A DNA stretch of 64,000 nt from Rhodoblastus sp963713695 (GTDB lineage: Bacteria > Pseudomonadota > Alphaproteobacteria > Rhizobiales > Beijerinckiaceae), in contig CAVQMU010000010.1 in assembly GCA_963713695.1 (NCBI GenBank), positions 434,001 to 498,000 of the forward strand. Direction: 5' to 3'. Below the pieces are notes generated by a model. That model was not told the origin of the DNA, searched no databases, and worked only from the letters and a program-made list of their open reading frames with translations. Below, piece by piece: positions 9,301 through 16,727 of this stretch; the stretch's first letter is position 1; the number at the start of each line of letters is the position of its first letter. The position numbers were made by a program, and so were the translations under genes.

Positions 9301-10280
9301 ATGCAGCGGCCATTGCCGTTCATCTGTTCGAGGCGGCCGTCGAGGCTGACGACCTTGACGCAGTCGGGGCTCGATTCGAACAGGCTGCGGCTGTAGGCGT
9401 CGCTTTGCCGCAAAGCCTGTTCGGCGTTGTGACTTTCGCTGACGTCCTCCGAGGCGATGAGAATTCCGCCAATCTCGCCGCGGCCGTCCCGCCACGGGCG
9501 TATTTCGCAGCGGAGCCACTGAACCCTGCCGTCGGCCCGATGAAACGGGACGCCATCCAGCCGCTCGACGGCGCCGGCGAGGCAGCGCTGGTGCATCGCC
9601 TTCATGGCGTCGGTAATTTCCGGCAATATTTCGTAATGGCTGCGGCCGATGATCTCCTCGTTGATGCCGTAATTCTGCAGCCAGCGCTTGCTGACCGCCA
9701 GATAGCGCAAATCGCGGTCGAGCATGACGATGCCGGCCGGGGCATGTTCGATGAACAGCCTCAATAGATGTTCGCTCTCGCGCAGCGCGTCGATGTCGTC
9801 GAGCGCGGTCACCACCAGGGCGATGCACGGCTGGCCGTCGAAGGACATGGGCGCCGCGGAGGCTTGCACCCGCGTCTTCGCGCCGCCCTCTGCGATCAAC
9901 TCGATTTCGGTGTTGAACCGGCCGCAGGCGGCCGCGGAGATCAGGCCCTTGGCCTTCTGCCGATGGTCCGGCGCGACGATGTCGAGCACGTTCCCGCCCG
10001 CCAGGCCTTCGCGGCCGAGCATTCGCGACAATCCGCCGTTGCAGTAGAGAATGGTGTGGTCGGCATCGACGATGACGGCGGCGCCCGGCATGCGCTCGAC
10101 GAGTTCCCGGTAGGGTTCGCCGGCGTCCCGCAGCGTGTAGACGCGCGGGCCCTCCTTGGTCTGCACCACGATGGCGTCGGCGTCGCCAAGAACGATGGCG
10201 TGCAGCGTTTCCTCAGCTGCTTTGCCGGTCGGCGCGTAGGAGCTCAAAATTCCGCCAAGCGTCTTGTCCTGTTCGTTCAT
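6324..10280 (-). CDS. Hybrid histidine kinase with seven PAS domains, last gene of the kai operon
   Basis: A 1318-aa predicted soluble sensor kinase. A short N-terminal segment (HAIVLGDADAIVV, 27-39) precedes seven PAS/PAC units at roughly 57-165, 172-288, 293-415, 420-546, 552-677, 683-806 and 811-935. HisKA has its phospho-acceptor at H961 (ASHDLRQP). The ATPase shows the N box (N1075), DTGVGIP (1103-1109) and GLGLGLAI. A C-terminal receiver has its phospho-acceptor at D1241 (VADYRLG) and conserved K1292. No membrane segment is evident. It starts three bases after kaiB2, so it is probably the output or input kinase of the Kai module. Signals sensed by the PAS domains are unknown. Confidence 0.93.
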   Translation of the reverse strand: MNEQDKTLGGILSSYAPTGKAAEETLHAIVLGDADAIVVQTKEGPRVYTLRDAGEPYRELVERMPGAAVIVDADHTILYCNGGLSRMLGREGLAGGNVLDIVAPDHRQKAKGLISAAACGRFNTEIELIAEGGAKTRVQASAAPMSFDGQPCIALVVTALDDIDALRESEHLLRLFIEHAPAGIVMLDRDLRYLAVSKRWLQNYGINEEIIGRSHYEILPEITDAMKAMHQRCLAGAVERLDGVPFHRADGRVQWLRCEIRPWRDGRGEIGGILIASEDVSESHNAEQALRQSDAYSRSLFESSPDCVKVVSLDGRLEQMNGNGRCIMEITDFEAVRGSYWPDLWPREARAGLEAAMTEARAGRTGHFSGFRPSGSGVPRWWDVMITAIPGADGAPARLIAASRDITGRKLAEETLRKNETLTRLAADAARMTYAEFDFKTGRLNLAENFASVMGYAPRALASETDLAKINADLLAHVAPEDHAVVQAANRAFVGGKLDGSVTYRVIGDDGATRWIEGRWTAEADENGWPARGIAASLDITERKRAEDSLRENQQRSQLATEATGVGVWEWNVRTDAVWWDRQMFSLYGIPPTEDGFVSNETWAAAVLPEDFPEQDRRLRKLAREGGTNRREFRLRRRDTGEIRVIEAVETIRADSSGQTQWVVGTNLDVTERKRAEQALQESDDRLRMALSGAKAAAWQWNIVTNELIWSPECFEIYGRNPERDLAKYEIWRECLHPDDLEPTERIIREIIRQRKPDYRTEYRVILPSGAIRWLAALGKVEFAADGTPKQMSGINLDITEQKQAEQRLEESETRFRAAQEASLDAFLICEPIKDEGGKVVDLNIVYINPMAAKYCRSTPERMEGRLISETLPGAKLPGGLIDQHGRIIESGQTQEYFLDYDADGVKGHFRNLVAPFGRYAAATFRDITEEVESAEALAAAKAEAERANQTKSKFLAAASHDLRQPVQSLVLLMSLIERQVPEKSKPAETVKMMRAAVNGLHGLLTSVLDISRLDAGVVTPIEESIDLSDFVRKLASEYALKAADKALEFRWVPGSLHVRTDRSLLERAVRNLIENALRYTPDGGILLGVRRRGAQARIDVIDTGVGIPASKQSEIFEEFHQLSNPGRNLEMGLGLGLAIVGRLATLLGAEIEVASRPERGSRFSLSLPMDCEGAPAVAAAPAINGALGRILIIEDNAIVRHGLEAMLREWGHETVAAGCGEDALDMAARDNWRFDIIVADYRLGAGLTGVQTAQEIRRRAGRALPSIVLTGDTDRERIAEIDASGFEMLHKPVGAEDLRLKLAQLILLGMAASVSLP

Positions 10281-10283
10281 GGG

Positions 10284-10583
10284 TCAACTCACAAGGCCCA
10301 GGCCCGCAACGAGCGGCGCTGTATCAGACATGTCGCCAACGAACATGCGCCTGGGAATTGGCGCAAGCTTGACCAGGGTCGGCAGCGCGACGATCTGGTT
10401 TTCGCGGGCGGCTTCGGGGTTGAGGTAGATATCGACGACTTCGAGGCTGTAGCCCTCGGCGGAGGCCTCGCAAAGCTTTCGCACCACGGCCACCGCGCGC
10501 ATCGAGCGGGGCGTGGCGCCGCTGACGAACAGCCGAAGCCGAAGCTTGTCGGGGCTCTTGTCGTCGTTCAAGCCCGAGTCCAT
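10284..10583 (-). CDS. Second, divergent KaiB-like protein
   Basis: A 99-aa protein with the KaiB thioredoxin-like fold signature: LRLFVSGATPRSMRAVAVVRKLCE, then LEVVDIYLNPEAARENQIVALPTLVK and FVGDMSD. The canonical KaiB core (LYVAG-TP-S, VIDVLKNP, ATPTL, GDLSD) is kept, but the N-terminus is longer and the C-terminal helix is shortened. It lies nine bases downstream of the first kaiB and three bases upstream of the kinase, in one transcription unit. It may bind KaiC, as KaiB does, or link KaiC to the kinase; that is inference. Confidence 0.88.
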   Translation of the reverse strand: MDSGLNDDKSPDKLRLRLFVSGATPRSMRAVAVVRKLCEASAEGYSLEVVDIYLNPEAARENQIVALPTLVKLAPIPRRMFVGDMSDTAPLVAGLGLVS

Positions 10584-10592
10584 CGCGACTCC

Positions 10593-10898
10593 CTACGATC
10601 CCAGCTGATCGAGTTCCATTCCGACGATAACACGATCCTTGTTTGAAAGATCGCCGATCATTCGTTTCAGGGGCTCCGGCAGTTTTCGCACAAGCGTGGG
10701 AATGGCCACGATCTGGTCAATTTTGGCGCGCTCCGGGTCTTGCATCAGGTCGATCACTTCAAGTTGATAACGACCGGATAACTGCTCCTCGCAGAGCTTT
10801 TTAAGATTGGCCAACGCCAGAACCGATTTTGGCGTCTGCCCGGCGATGTAGAGCCGCAGCATCCAGCTTTCTGCTGCGCCGCCTGCCTGATCGCTCAT
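10593..10898 (-). CDS. kaiB: Circadian clock protein KaiB
   Basis: A 101-aa protein with all KaiB landmarks: LRLYIAGQTPKSVLALANLKKLCEE, YQLEVIDLMQDPERAKIDQIVAIPTLV, and the C-terminal RMIGDLSNKDRVIVGMEL. In cyanobacteria KaiB switches fold and binds phosphorylated KaiC during the dephosphorylation phase. Its ATG overlaps the kaiC stop by four bases, implying translational coupling. It is closer to canonical KaiB than its downstream paralogue. Confidence 0.95.
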   Translation of the reverse strand: MSDQAGGAAESWMLRLYIAGQTPKSVLALANLKKLCEEQLSGRYQLEVIDLMQDPERAKIDQIVAIPTLVRKLPEPLKRMIGDLSNKDRVIVGMELDQLGS

Positions 10899-12580
10899 TT
10901 GTCGCCCCCGCGCGAACTGGCGATTTTCTTGCGCGCCATCACGGCTGCGTCGGAGGCGGCGCGCTGGCGCGAGGCGAACAGCTCGGATTCACTTTCCTGC
11001 CCCTCCAGCTCCGCCTGCAAAGCCGCAATCTGCGTCTCGATCTGGCGGCGCTTGCGTTCGATCTCGCGCTGCTTCACTTTCAGGACGAGCTGCCGTTCGG
11101 TCTCCATCTCGCTTTCGCGCGCCTCCTGCGCGGCCCGCGCCGAACCGGTGAGCACTTCGCCTTGGCCTAGATAGGCGTCGCGCAGGCGGATGCCCTGATC
11201 CGACAGCAGAAACTCGCGGATCTCGTTCGAATGGGCGATGCCGCGCGCCTTGAGGACATAGAGTCCGCGGTTGCGCTCGCCGCAGCCCTCGATCATCTGC
11301 ACCTGCACCCAGGCGTCCATCAGCGAGGAAACCTCGGCGTGCCCGGCGTGGTTGCCCTGACCGATGTCGGCGCCGGTCAGCAGCGTCGTTACTTTCCGGC
11401 TTTTGAAATAATCGATCAGCCGCAGCAGCATCAGCCGCACTTCATTGGCCCCGCCGACGGCGTTCAGATTGTAGATGGGATCGACGATGACGACTTCCGG
11501 ATTGAAGGTTTCGACCTCCTTGTGCATGCGCGCGAGATGCATCTCCAGTCCCCACGAGCAGGGGCGCGTGGCGGAAAAGCGCAAGAGCCCGGCGTCGACC
11601 CATTGCTGCAGGTCGATGCCGACCGAACGCATGTTGCGCGCGATCTGGCGCGGGCTTTCCTCGAAGGCGAAATAGACGGCCTTTTCGCCGCGCCGGCAGG
11701 CGGCGTCGACGAAATGCGCGGCCATCGTCGTCTTGCCGGTGCCGGCCATGCCCGAGACGAGAATGCTGGAGCCGCGCCAGAACCCCTTGCCGCCAAGCAT
11801 TTCGTCAAGACCGGCGACGCCGGTGGTGATGCGTTCGTTCATCACCTCATGCGCCAGATCGATCGATGTCACGGGCATGACGCTGATGCCGTCGGAATCG
11901 ATCAGGAACGGGTATTCGTTGGCGCCATGCGCCGTGCCGCGATATTTGACGACGCGCAGCCGCCGCGTCGCCACCTGCTCGACCACGCGATGGTCGAGCA
12001 TGATGACGCAATCGGAGACATATTCCTCGAGGCCGTGCCGGGTCAGCGCGCCGTCGCCGCGCTCGCCGGTGATGATGGCGGTGACGCCGCGCTCTTTCAG
12101 CCAGCGGAAGAGACGGCGCAGTTCAGCGCGCAATATGCCGGTGTTGGAGAGGCCCGAGAACAAGGCCTCGATCGTGTCGAGCACCACGCGCTTGGCGCCG
12201 ACCGACTTGATCGCGTAGTCGAGGCGCACGAACAGGCCGTCGAGATCATATTCGCCGGTCTCCTCGATCTCGCTGCGCTCGACATGAATATAATCGATGG
12301 CCAGCTTGTTGGTGGCGATCAGTTTCTTGAGGTCGTAGCCGAGCGAGGCGACATTTGCCGCGAGTTCGTCCTCGTTTTCCTCGAAACAGATGAAGACGCC
12401 GGGCTCGTCGTATTTCAGCACGCCCTCGACGAGAAAGGTCAAGGCGAAAAGGGTCTTGCCGCTGCCGGCGCCGCCGCAGATCAGGCTGGCCCGGCCCTTG
12501 GGCAGGCCGCCGCCGGTGATTTCGTCGAGGCCGCTGACGCCGGAAGCGATTTTGGGAAGCGTTTGGCCATGAACGTTCAT
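10895..12580 (-). CDS. kaiC: Circadian clock protein KaiC (double RecA-domain ATPase/kinase)
   Basis: A 561-aa KaiC with two RecA-like halves. CI has Walker A GGAGSGKT (36-43) and catalytic E67/E68. CII has Walker A GMAGTGKT (277-284) and E307/E308. The position of the Synechococcus phosphosites S431/T432 is occupied by S418-S419 (AEVSSLMD), so the sites are Ser-Ser. After the CII core (ending about 480) there is an ~80-residue, Glu/Arg/Gln-rich coiled coil, which the 519-residue cyanobacterial protein lacks. ATG at 12580 lies upstream of the CI core. No kaiA is visible. It heads the kaiC-kaiB-kaiB2-kinase operon. Confidence 0.95.
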   Translation of the reverse strand: MNVHGQTLPKIASGVSGLDEITGGGLPKGRASLICGGAGSGKTLFALTFLVEGVLKYDEPGVFICFEENEDELAANVASLGYDLKKLIATNKLAIDYIHVERSEIEETGEYDLDGLFVRLDYAIKSVGAKRVVLDTIEALFSGLSNTGILRAELRRLFRWLKERGVTAIITGERGDGALTRHGLEEYVSDCVIMLDHRVVEQVATRRLRVVKYRGTAHGANEYPFLIDSDGISVMPVTSIDLAHEVMNERITTGVAGLDEMLGGKGFWRGSSILVSGMAGTGKTTMAAHFVDAACRRGEKAVYFAFEESPRQIARNMRSVGIDLQQWVDAGLLRFSATRPCSWGLEMHLARMHKEVETFNPEVVIVDPIYNLNAVGGANEVRLMLLRLIDYFKSRKVTTLLTGADIGQGNHAGHAEVSSLMDAWVQVQMIEGCGERNRGLYVLKARGIAHSNEIREFLLSDQGIRLRDAYLGQGEVLTGSARAAQEARESEMETERQLVLKVKQREIERKRRQIETQIAALQAELEGQESESELFASRQRAASDAAVMARKKIASSRGGDK

Positions 12581-12844
12581 TGCTAAACCAAAATAAGCGC
12601 GGATTATGCTTATAGCCTAGCCGAGAAATCTTTGGACTGGAAGCTCTGAAAAGCCTCGGCGAATGGCATAACACGGCAACGTGCGTCCGCCTATCGCATT
12701 GATCCGCCAAAAAAGCTTGCCGCCTTGAAACCTGCGCTCATCCGCCACGTTAGGCGGGGAGCGACTCGCCGCAGGCTCAAACCATCGCCACCCGATTGTC
12801 GGAGGTTTGATTGCGAAACTCAGCGCGGTCGCGTGGGGAGAAGA

Positions 12845-13216
12845 GTGATCGACTTGCGATCCTGCGTGCTGATCGTCGATGACGAATATCTGATCGCCAT
12901 GGCCTTGTCCTTGCTGGTCGAGGAGATGGGGCTGACGGTCTGCGGCACGGCCGCCTGCGCCGACGATGCGATTGCGCTGGCCCAGACGCATCGGCCGTCA
13001 GTCGTGCTGATGGATGTGCGGCTTGAAGGCGAAAAAGACGGGGTCGACGCAGCGACCGCGATCCACCAGACGGTCGGCTCCAAGGTCATTTACATCACGG
13101 CGTCGGGGGAGCCGGCGACCTTGACCCGCATCCATGACGATCATCCCTCGGGCGTGCTGCTCAAGCCGGTTACCGACCAGCATCTGCGAGCGGAACTTGC
13201 AAGAGTGCTCGGTTGA
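12845..13216 (+). CDS. Single-domain response regulator (receiver)
   Basis: A 123-aa stand-alone receiver: acidic pair in LIVDDEYLIAMAL, phospho-acceptor Asp in VVLMDVRLEG, Thr in YITASGEP and Lys in VLLKPVTD. GTG at 12845 is chosen because GGGGAG lies four bases upstream; upstream codons in the longer frame do not look like a receiver. It is divergent from kaiC with 264 bp between. Its closest relative in the window is the frameshifted receiver at 16018-16390. Such proteins are commonly phosphorylated by HWE or HisKA_2 kinases like the one at 14516. Confidence 0.88.
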   Translation: MIDLRSCVLIVDDEYLIAMALSLLVEEMGLTVCGTAACADDAIALAQTHRPSVVLMDVRLEGEKDGVDAATAIHQTVGSKVIYITASGEPATLTRIHDDHPSGVLLKPVTDQHLRAELARVLG

Positions 13217-13324
13217 CGATGCTGCGGGAACCGTCACCCACCCGGCAGCGCCTGTGCTTGACATAAAACCCGCGTCATTTGAGATGCGCTGTGCTTGCGC
13301 CAATACCGGCATTCGGGTGACCTC

Positions 13325-14503
13325 ATGTCCGTGGAAGTCGAAGCAGCGAAGCTTTCGTCATTGCGAGGCCTGAAGAAGACCGCCGCGCGCATAGCCGCTG
13401 AAGTCCTGCAGCCGAATGCCGATCATGTTGACCGGGACGCCGAATGGCCTGCGCTGGGATTGCGCGCGCTCGCCGACGCCGGGCTGGCTGGATTGCACGT
13501 GCCGCGCCGGCATGGCGGCCTGGAGGAGGGGTTGCTCGCCCTCGCTGTCGTCAACGAAGAGCTTGGCGCCGCCTGCAGTTCGACCGCCATGTGCTTCGGC
13601 ATGCATTACGTCGCCACGAAAGTGCTGGCCGCCAAGGCGACGCCGTCCCAGGCCCAGCGCTATTTGAAGCCGATCGCCGAGGGCGGGCATATCACCACCC
13701 TCGCGTTGAGCGAACCGGAGACCGGGGCGCATTTTTATCTGCCGCGCGCGCGGCTTTGCGCGGAAGACGGAGGCGGATTTCGCCTTGAGGGACACAAGAG
13801 TTTCGTGACGAACGGCGGTCGCGCGGATTCCTACGTGGTCTCGGCGACCCCTCCGGGACGGGAGCTCGATCCCGGCAGTTTCTCCTGCGTCGTGCTCGAT
13901 GCGGACACGCCGGGCCTGAAGTGGGGGCAAGCCTGGCGTGGACTGGGCATGAGGGGCAACAGCTCGCGCGAAGTCGTGTTTGAAAATGTTCGCACGCCCT
14001 CAGGCAACCTGCTGGGGTCCGAGGGCGACGAGCTCTGGTATGTCTTCGAAATCGTCGCGCCCTATTTTCTCATCGCCATGTCCGGCGTCTACCTTGGCAT
14101 TGCCCGCGCGGCGCTTGATCTTGTGGTGGCCCATCTCACCGGGCGAAAGCACGAGCACGTTCACCAGGCCTTGAGTGCGAACGCCGCATTGTCGGACCAG
14201 GTCGCCGACCTCTGGCTTCGCATCGAGCGCGCCCGGCAATTGGTCCAGCACGCCGCGCGCCTGGGCGACGCCGGGTCGGCGCAGGCGCCCCAGGCCTTGT
14301 TCGCGGCGAAGATCGACGTCGCCGAAACCGCCGTGGCGGTGACAAGCGGCGCGGTCATGCTGGCCGGCGGCCGCGGCTATGCCGACAACGGCGCGATCGC
14401 ACGGCTGTTGCGCGACGCCCAGGCGGCGCATGTGATGTCGCCGACGACCCATCTTCTTCGAAGCTGGCTTGGCCACACGGTTCTTGGCTTGCCCTTGCTG
14501 TAA
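13325..14503 (+). CDS. Acyl-CoA dehydrogenase family protein lacking the usual catalytic glutamate
   Basis: A 392-aa flavoprotein of the acyl-CoA dehydrogenase fold. It has the N-terminal helical domain, the FAD-binding beta domain (ITTLALSEPETGAH, GHKSFVTNGGRADSYVV) and the C-terminal helices. Where classical enzymes read YEGT with the catalytic Glu, this one reads HVMSPTTHLL, so the Glu is replaced by Ser. This version may be a subfamily with a different reaction rather than ordinary beta-oxidation. ATG at 13325 is used; the upstream in-frame extension to 13295 is not family-like. It sits between two signalling genes and may not be co-functional with them. Confidence 0.88.
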   Translation: MSVEVEAAKLSSLRGLKKTAARIAAEVLQPNADHVDRDAEWPALGLRALADAGLAGLHVPRRHGGLEEGLLALAVVNEELGAACSSTAMCFGMHYVATKVLAAKATPSQAQRYLKPIAEGGHITTLALSEPETGAHFYLPRARLCAEDGGGFRLEGHKSFVTNGGRADSYVVSATPPGRELDPGSFSCVVLDADTPGLKWGQAWRGLGMRGNSSREVVFENVRTPSGNLLGSEGDELWYVFEIVAPYFLIAMSGVYLGIARAALDLVVAHLTGRKHEHVHQALSANAALSDQVADLWLRIERARQLVQHAARLGDAGSAQAPQALFAAKIDVAETAVAVTSGAVMLAGGRGYADNGAIARLLRDAQAAHVMSPTTHLLRSWLGHTVLGLPLL

Positions 14504-14515
14504 GGATCGCCGCAG

Positions 14516-16018
14516 GTGCCCGACAGGGCCTCATACACTGTGCTTCTGACCGGACTGGACGGGTCGGCCCGAACCTTGCCCGAAGCCTTGCGCGCCGATC
14601 CGACCGTTTGCGTCAAGGCCATGGTGCTCGAGGACGGACGCCTCGACGAGACCATTGTTCCGCAGGGCGACGTCATTGTCATCGGCCCGTCGGCCGGCTG
14701 CCCCCATGCCGCGGCGGAGCGCCTGAGGCTGCGCGTTCCCGCGGCGCAGGTGGTGTTTTTGCTGAAGCGCCGCGAGCTTGAAAAATTCCGGGCGACCCTG
14801 CCGTTCTCGCCGCAACTTTCCGACGCATGGACGGGCGCCGACGCCGACCCCCTCGCGAAAACCACCGCGCTGATTTTCGAGGCCGCGCGCACATCGCGTC
14901 ACCTGAAGACGGTCGCGCAGGTTCGCGACCGCATCAACGCGCAAATCGCCCTGGGCTACCCGAACGGCGAAATGGCGCGCCGCCAGCGCCATATCCGCAT
15001 GTCCGAACGCTATATGGCGACCGTCCTGCAACAGGCGCCCGATCCCATATTCGCGCTCGACTTCGACGGCGACATCCTCTTCCTGAACGATGCGGCGTCA
15101 CATGTGTTCGAACTGCATCAGGAGACGGTTGAGGGCCGTCCCGCCATCGATCTGTTTCATCCCGAAGCGCGCGAGGAAGCCATCGAGAAACTCGCGGCCG
15201 TCCGCAAAGGCGAGGTCGTCACGCGCTGGCACACCTGCATGTCCAACCGCTATGGCGCGATGCGCGACGCCTCCGTCAGCCTCGCCCCCGTCCGCGATTC
15301 CGACGACGCCATCGCCAGCCTCGCGATGATCACGCGCGACATAACGGATTTCAAAGAGATAGAGCGGCGCCTCCAGGAGCGCACCGCCGAACTCGAAGTC
15401 ATCGTCGCGCAACGCGACCTTTTGTTGCGCGAAGTCTATCACCGCGTGAAGAACAATCTGCAGGTCGTGGACGCGCTCGCGGCGATGAAGGCGCGGCGCA
15501 TCCATGACGCCGACATGAAGGAATGGCTCGGGCAGTTGCGACAGCGCGTCTACACGATCGGCCTCGTTCATCAGCAGCCGATGTCGTCGGATGACCTGGC
15601 GACGATCGATCTCGCGCAGTTCTTTCGCGAACTCGCGGGAAAGATCGGGCAGACCCTCGCCGTAGGCGACCGGCTCGATGCGGATGTCGGAGGCAGCCAG
15701 GTGAAACTGAGCCTCGACGTGGCCGTGCCGCTGGGCCTCATCGTCAGCGAGTTGCTGACCAATGCGGTCAAGCACGGCAGGCCCGGGCAAGGTCCGGCGC
15801 GCATCGCGCTGTTGTTTCATCGCGACGGCGACAGGGGAACGCTCATGGTCCAGGACAATGGCGATAAGCCCGGGGGGCACGAAGCCCTCGGCAAAACTTC
15901 CGGCGCGGGCGGCGGGATCATCAAGGGGCTGGTGAAGCAGATAGACGGCTGTTTCGAGTTGCGTTTCGACCGGGGAACGCAGGTCACCGTCGAGTTTCCG
16001 ATCACGAGGAGAAACTGA
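14516..16018 (+). CDS. PAS sensor histidine kinase of the HisKA_2 type with degenerate N-terminal receiver
   Basis: A 500-aa predicted soluble kinase. Residues ~6-125 look like a receiver fold, but the usual phospho-acceptor Asp is absent (DVIVIGPSAG). A PAS domain spans ~163-280, followed by a short coiled coil. The HisKA_2 phosphotransfer motif has H309 (REVYHRVKNNLQVV), and the ATPase N box is SELLTNAVKHG (411-421). GTG at 14516 has AAGGA nine bases upstream. It follows the acyl-CoA dehydrogenase by 12 bases, and its TGA overlaps the next receiver ATG (TGATG), so kinase and receiver are translationally coupled cognates. Confidence 0.88.
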   Translation: MPDRASYTVLLTGLDGSARTLPEALRADPTVCVKAMVLEDGRLDETIVPQGDVIVIGPSAGCPHAAAERLRLRVPAAQVVFLLKRRELEKFRATLPFSPQLSDAWTGADADPLAKTTALIFEAARTSRHLKTVAQVRDRINAQIALGYPNGEMARRQRHIRMSERYMATVLQQAPDPIFALDFDGDILFLNDAASHVFELHQETVEGRPAIDLFHPEAREEAIEKLAAVRKGEVVTRWHTCMSNRYGAMRDASVSLAPVRDSDDAIASLAMITRDITDFKEIERRLQERTAELEVIVAQRDLLLREVYHRVKNNLQVVDALAAMKARRIHDADMKEWLGQLRQRVYTIGLVHQQPMSSDDLATIDLAQFFRELAGKIGQTLAVGDRLDADVGGSQVKLSLDVAVPLGLIVSELLTNAVKHGRPGQGPARIALLFHRDGDRGTLMVQDNGDKPGGHEALGKTSGAGGGIIKGLVKQIDGCFELRFDRGTQVTVEFPITRRN

Positions 16019-16390
16019 TGCTGGCAGGGCGCACCGTTCTCATCGTCGAAGATGAATACCTGATCGCCGAATTCCTGTCCGACATGGTCGAAGATTTCGG
16101 CATGGTGGTCTGCGGCGTCGCCGATACCGCCGATATGGCCGCTGACGCGGCGATCGAGGCCCATCCCGACATGGTTCTGATGGATGTCAGGCTCAAGGGC
16201 GCCAAGGACGGCATCGACGCGGCGCACATGATCCACGAGTTCCTGCGGATGCCCGGTCATTTTCATTACAGGATCGCGCGAGCCCGCGACGGTGTCGCGG
16301 ATCAACGAAGACCATCCCTCGGCGACGCTGTTCAAGCCGGTCGATCCACACTTGCTTCGCGATACGCTCGAGACCGTGCTGCGCGGCTAA
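16018..16390 (+). pseudogene. Response regulator broken by a single-base frameshift
   Basis: It begins as a normal receiver: LIVEDEYLIAEFL, then the phospho-acceptor in MVLMDVRLKG. Near 16252-16256 (CCCGG) the frame shifts. The +1 frame continues perfectly as VIFITGSREPATVSRINEDH, then LFKPVDPHLLRDTLETVLRG and TAA at 16388-16390. Removing one base restores a ~123-aa protein closely similar to the receiver at 12845. As read, the product lacks the Thr and Lys needed for switching and runs on to 16464. Either real loss or a sequencing error in a C/G run; the preserved downstream frame favours a recent event or an error. Confidence 0.85.
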
Positions 16391-16411
16391 GGGCATTCCA
16401 GGGATGCCGCA

Positions 16412-16705
16412 TCAGCGCTCCTTGCGGGCGAAAGCCTCGCGCAATTTTTTCTTGGCGGCCATGAGTTTGCGTTTGCGCGAGGCGCTGAGATTGGAGCCGG
16501 CCCTGTTGACGTAAAAGGTGAGCATGGACATGGCCGAGCGGTACGGCGAGGATTTGCGCCGCCGGCTTTGTTCCGCCGAACGTTTGAGCGATTCCGCTAT
16601 CTCCGCGGGATCGATCTGCTTGAACAGATCCTTTTTCAGATCCAGGGCGTCGCTGTTTTCCGTCACGTCCGCCGACCATTTCCGCTTTGTCTTTTCGCGC
16701 GGCAT
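16412..16705 (-). CDS. DUF3175 domain protein
   Basis: A 97-aa, very basic protein with the DUF3175 pattern: KRKWSADVTENSDALDL near the N-terminus, then ESLKRSAEQSRRRKSSPYRSAMSMLTFYVNRAG and a Lys/Arg-rich tail. The family has no defined role; its basic character suggests nucleic-acid binding. ATG at 16705 begins at MPREKTKRKW, where family members start. It lies 22 bases downstream of the DJ-1-like gene in a three-gene minus-strand operon. Confidence 0.8.
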   Translation of the reverse strand: MPREKTKRKWSADVTENSDALDLKKDLFKQIDPAEIAESLKRSAEQSRRRKSSPYRSAMSMLTFYVNRAGSNLSASRKRKLMAAKKKLREAFARKER

Positions 16706-16727
16706 GTCACGACTCCAAAGGCGCAGC

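Noticed and set aside
8161..9828. 555-codon alternative frame on the minus strand within the hybrid kinase
   Set aside because: Arg-rich and domainless; the kinase frame carries continuous PAS domains over the same bases.
11231..12586. Long plus-strand open frame opposite kaiC
   Set aside because: Antisense shadow of kaiC in GC-rich DNA; no recognisable domain.
12721..12756. Possible EcfG-type promoter (GAAAC-N17-GTT) ahead of the receiver gene at 12845
   Set aside because: The -35 differs from GGAAC and the match is too loose to support.
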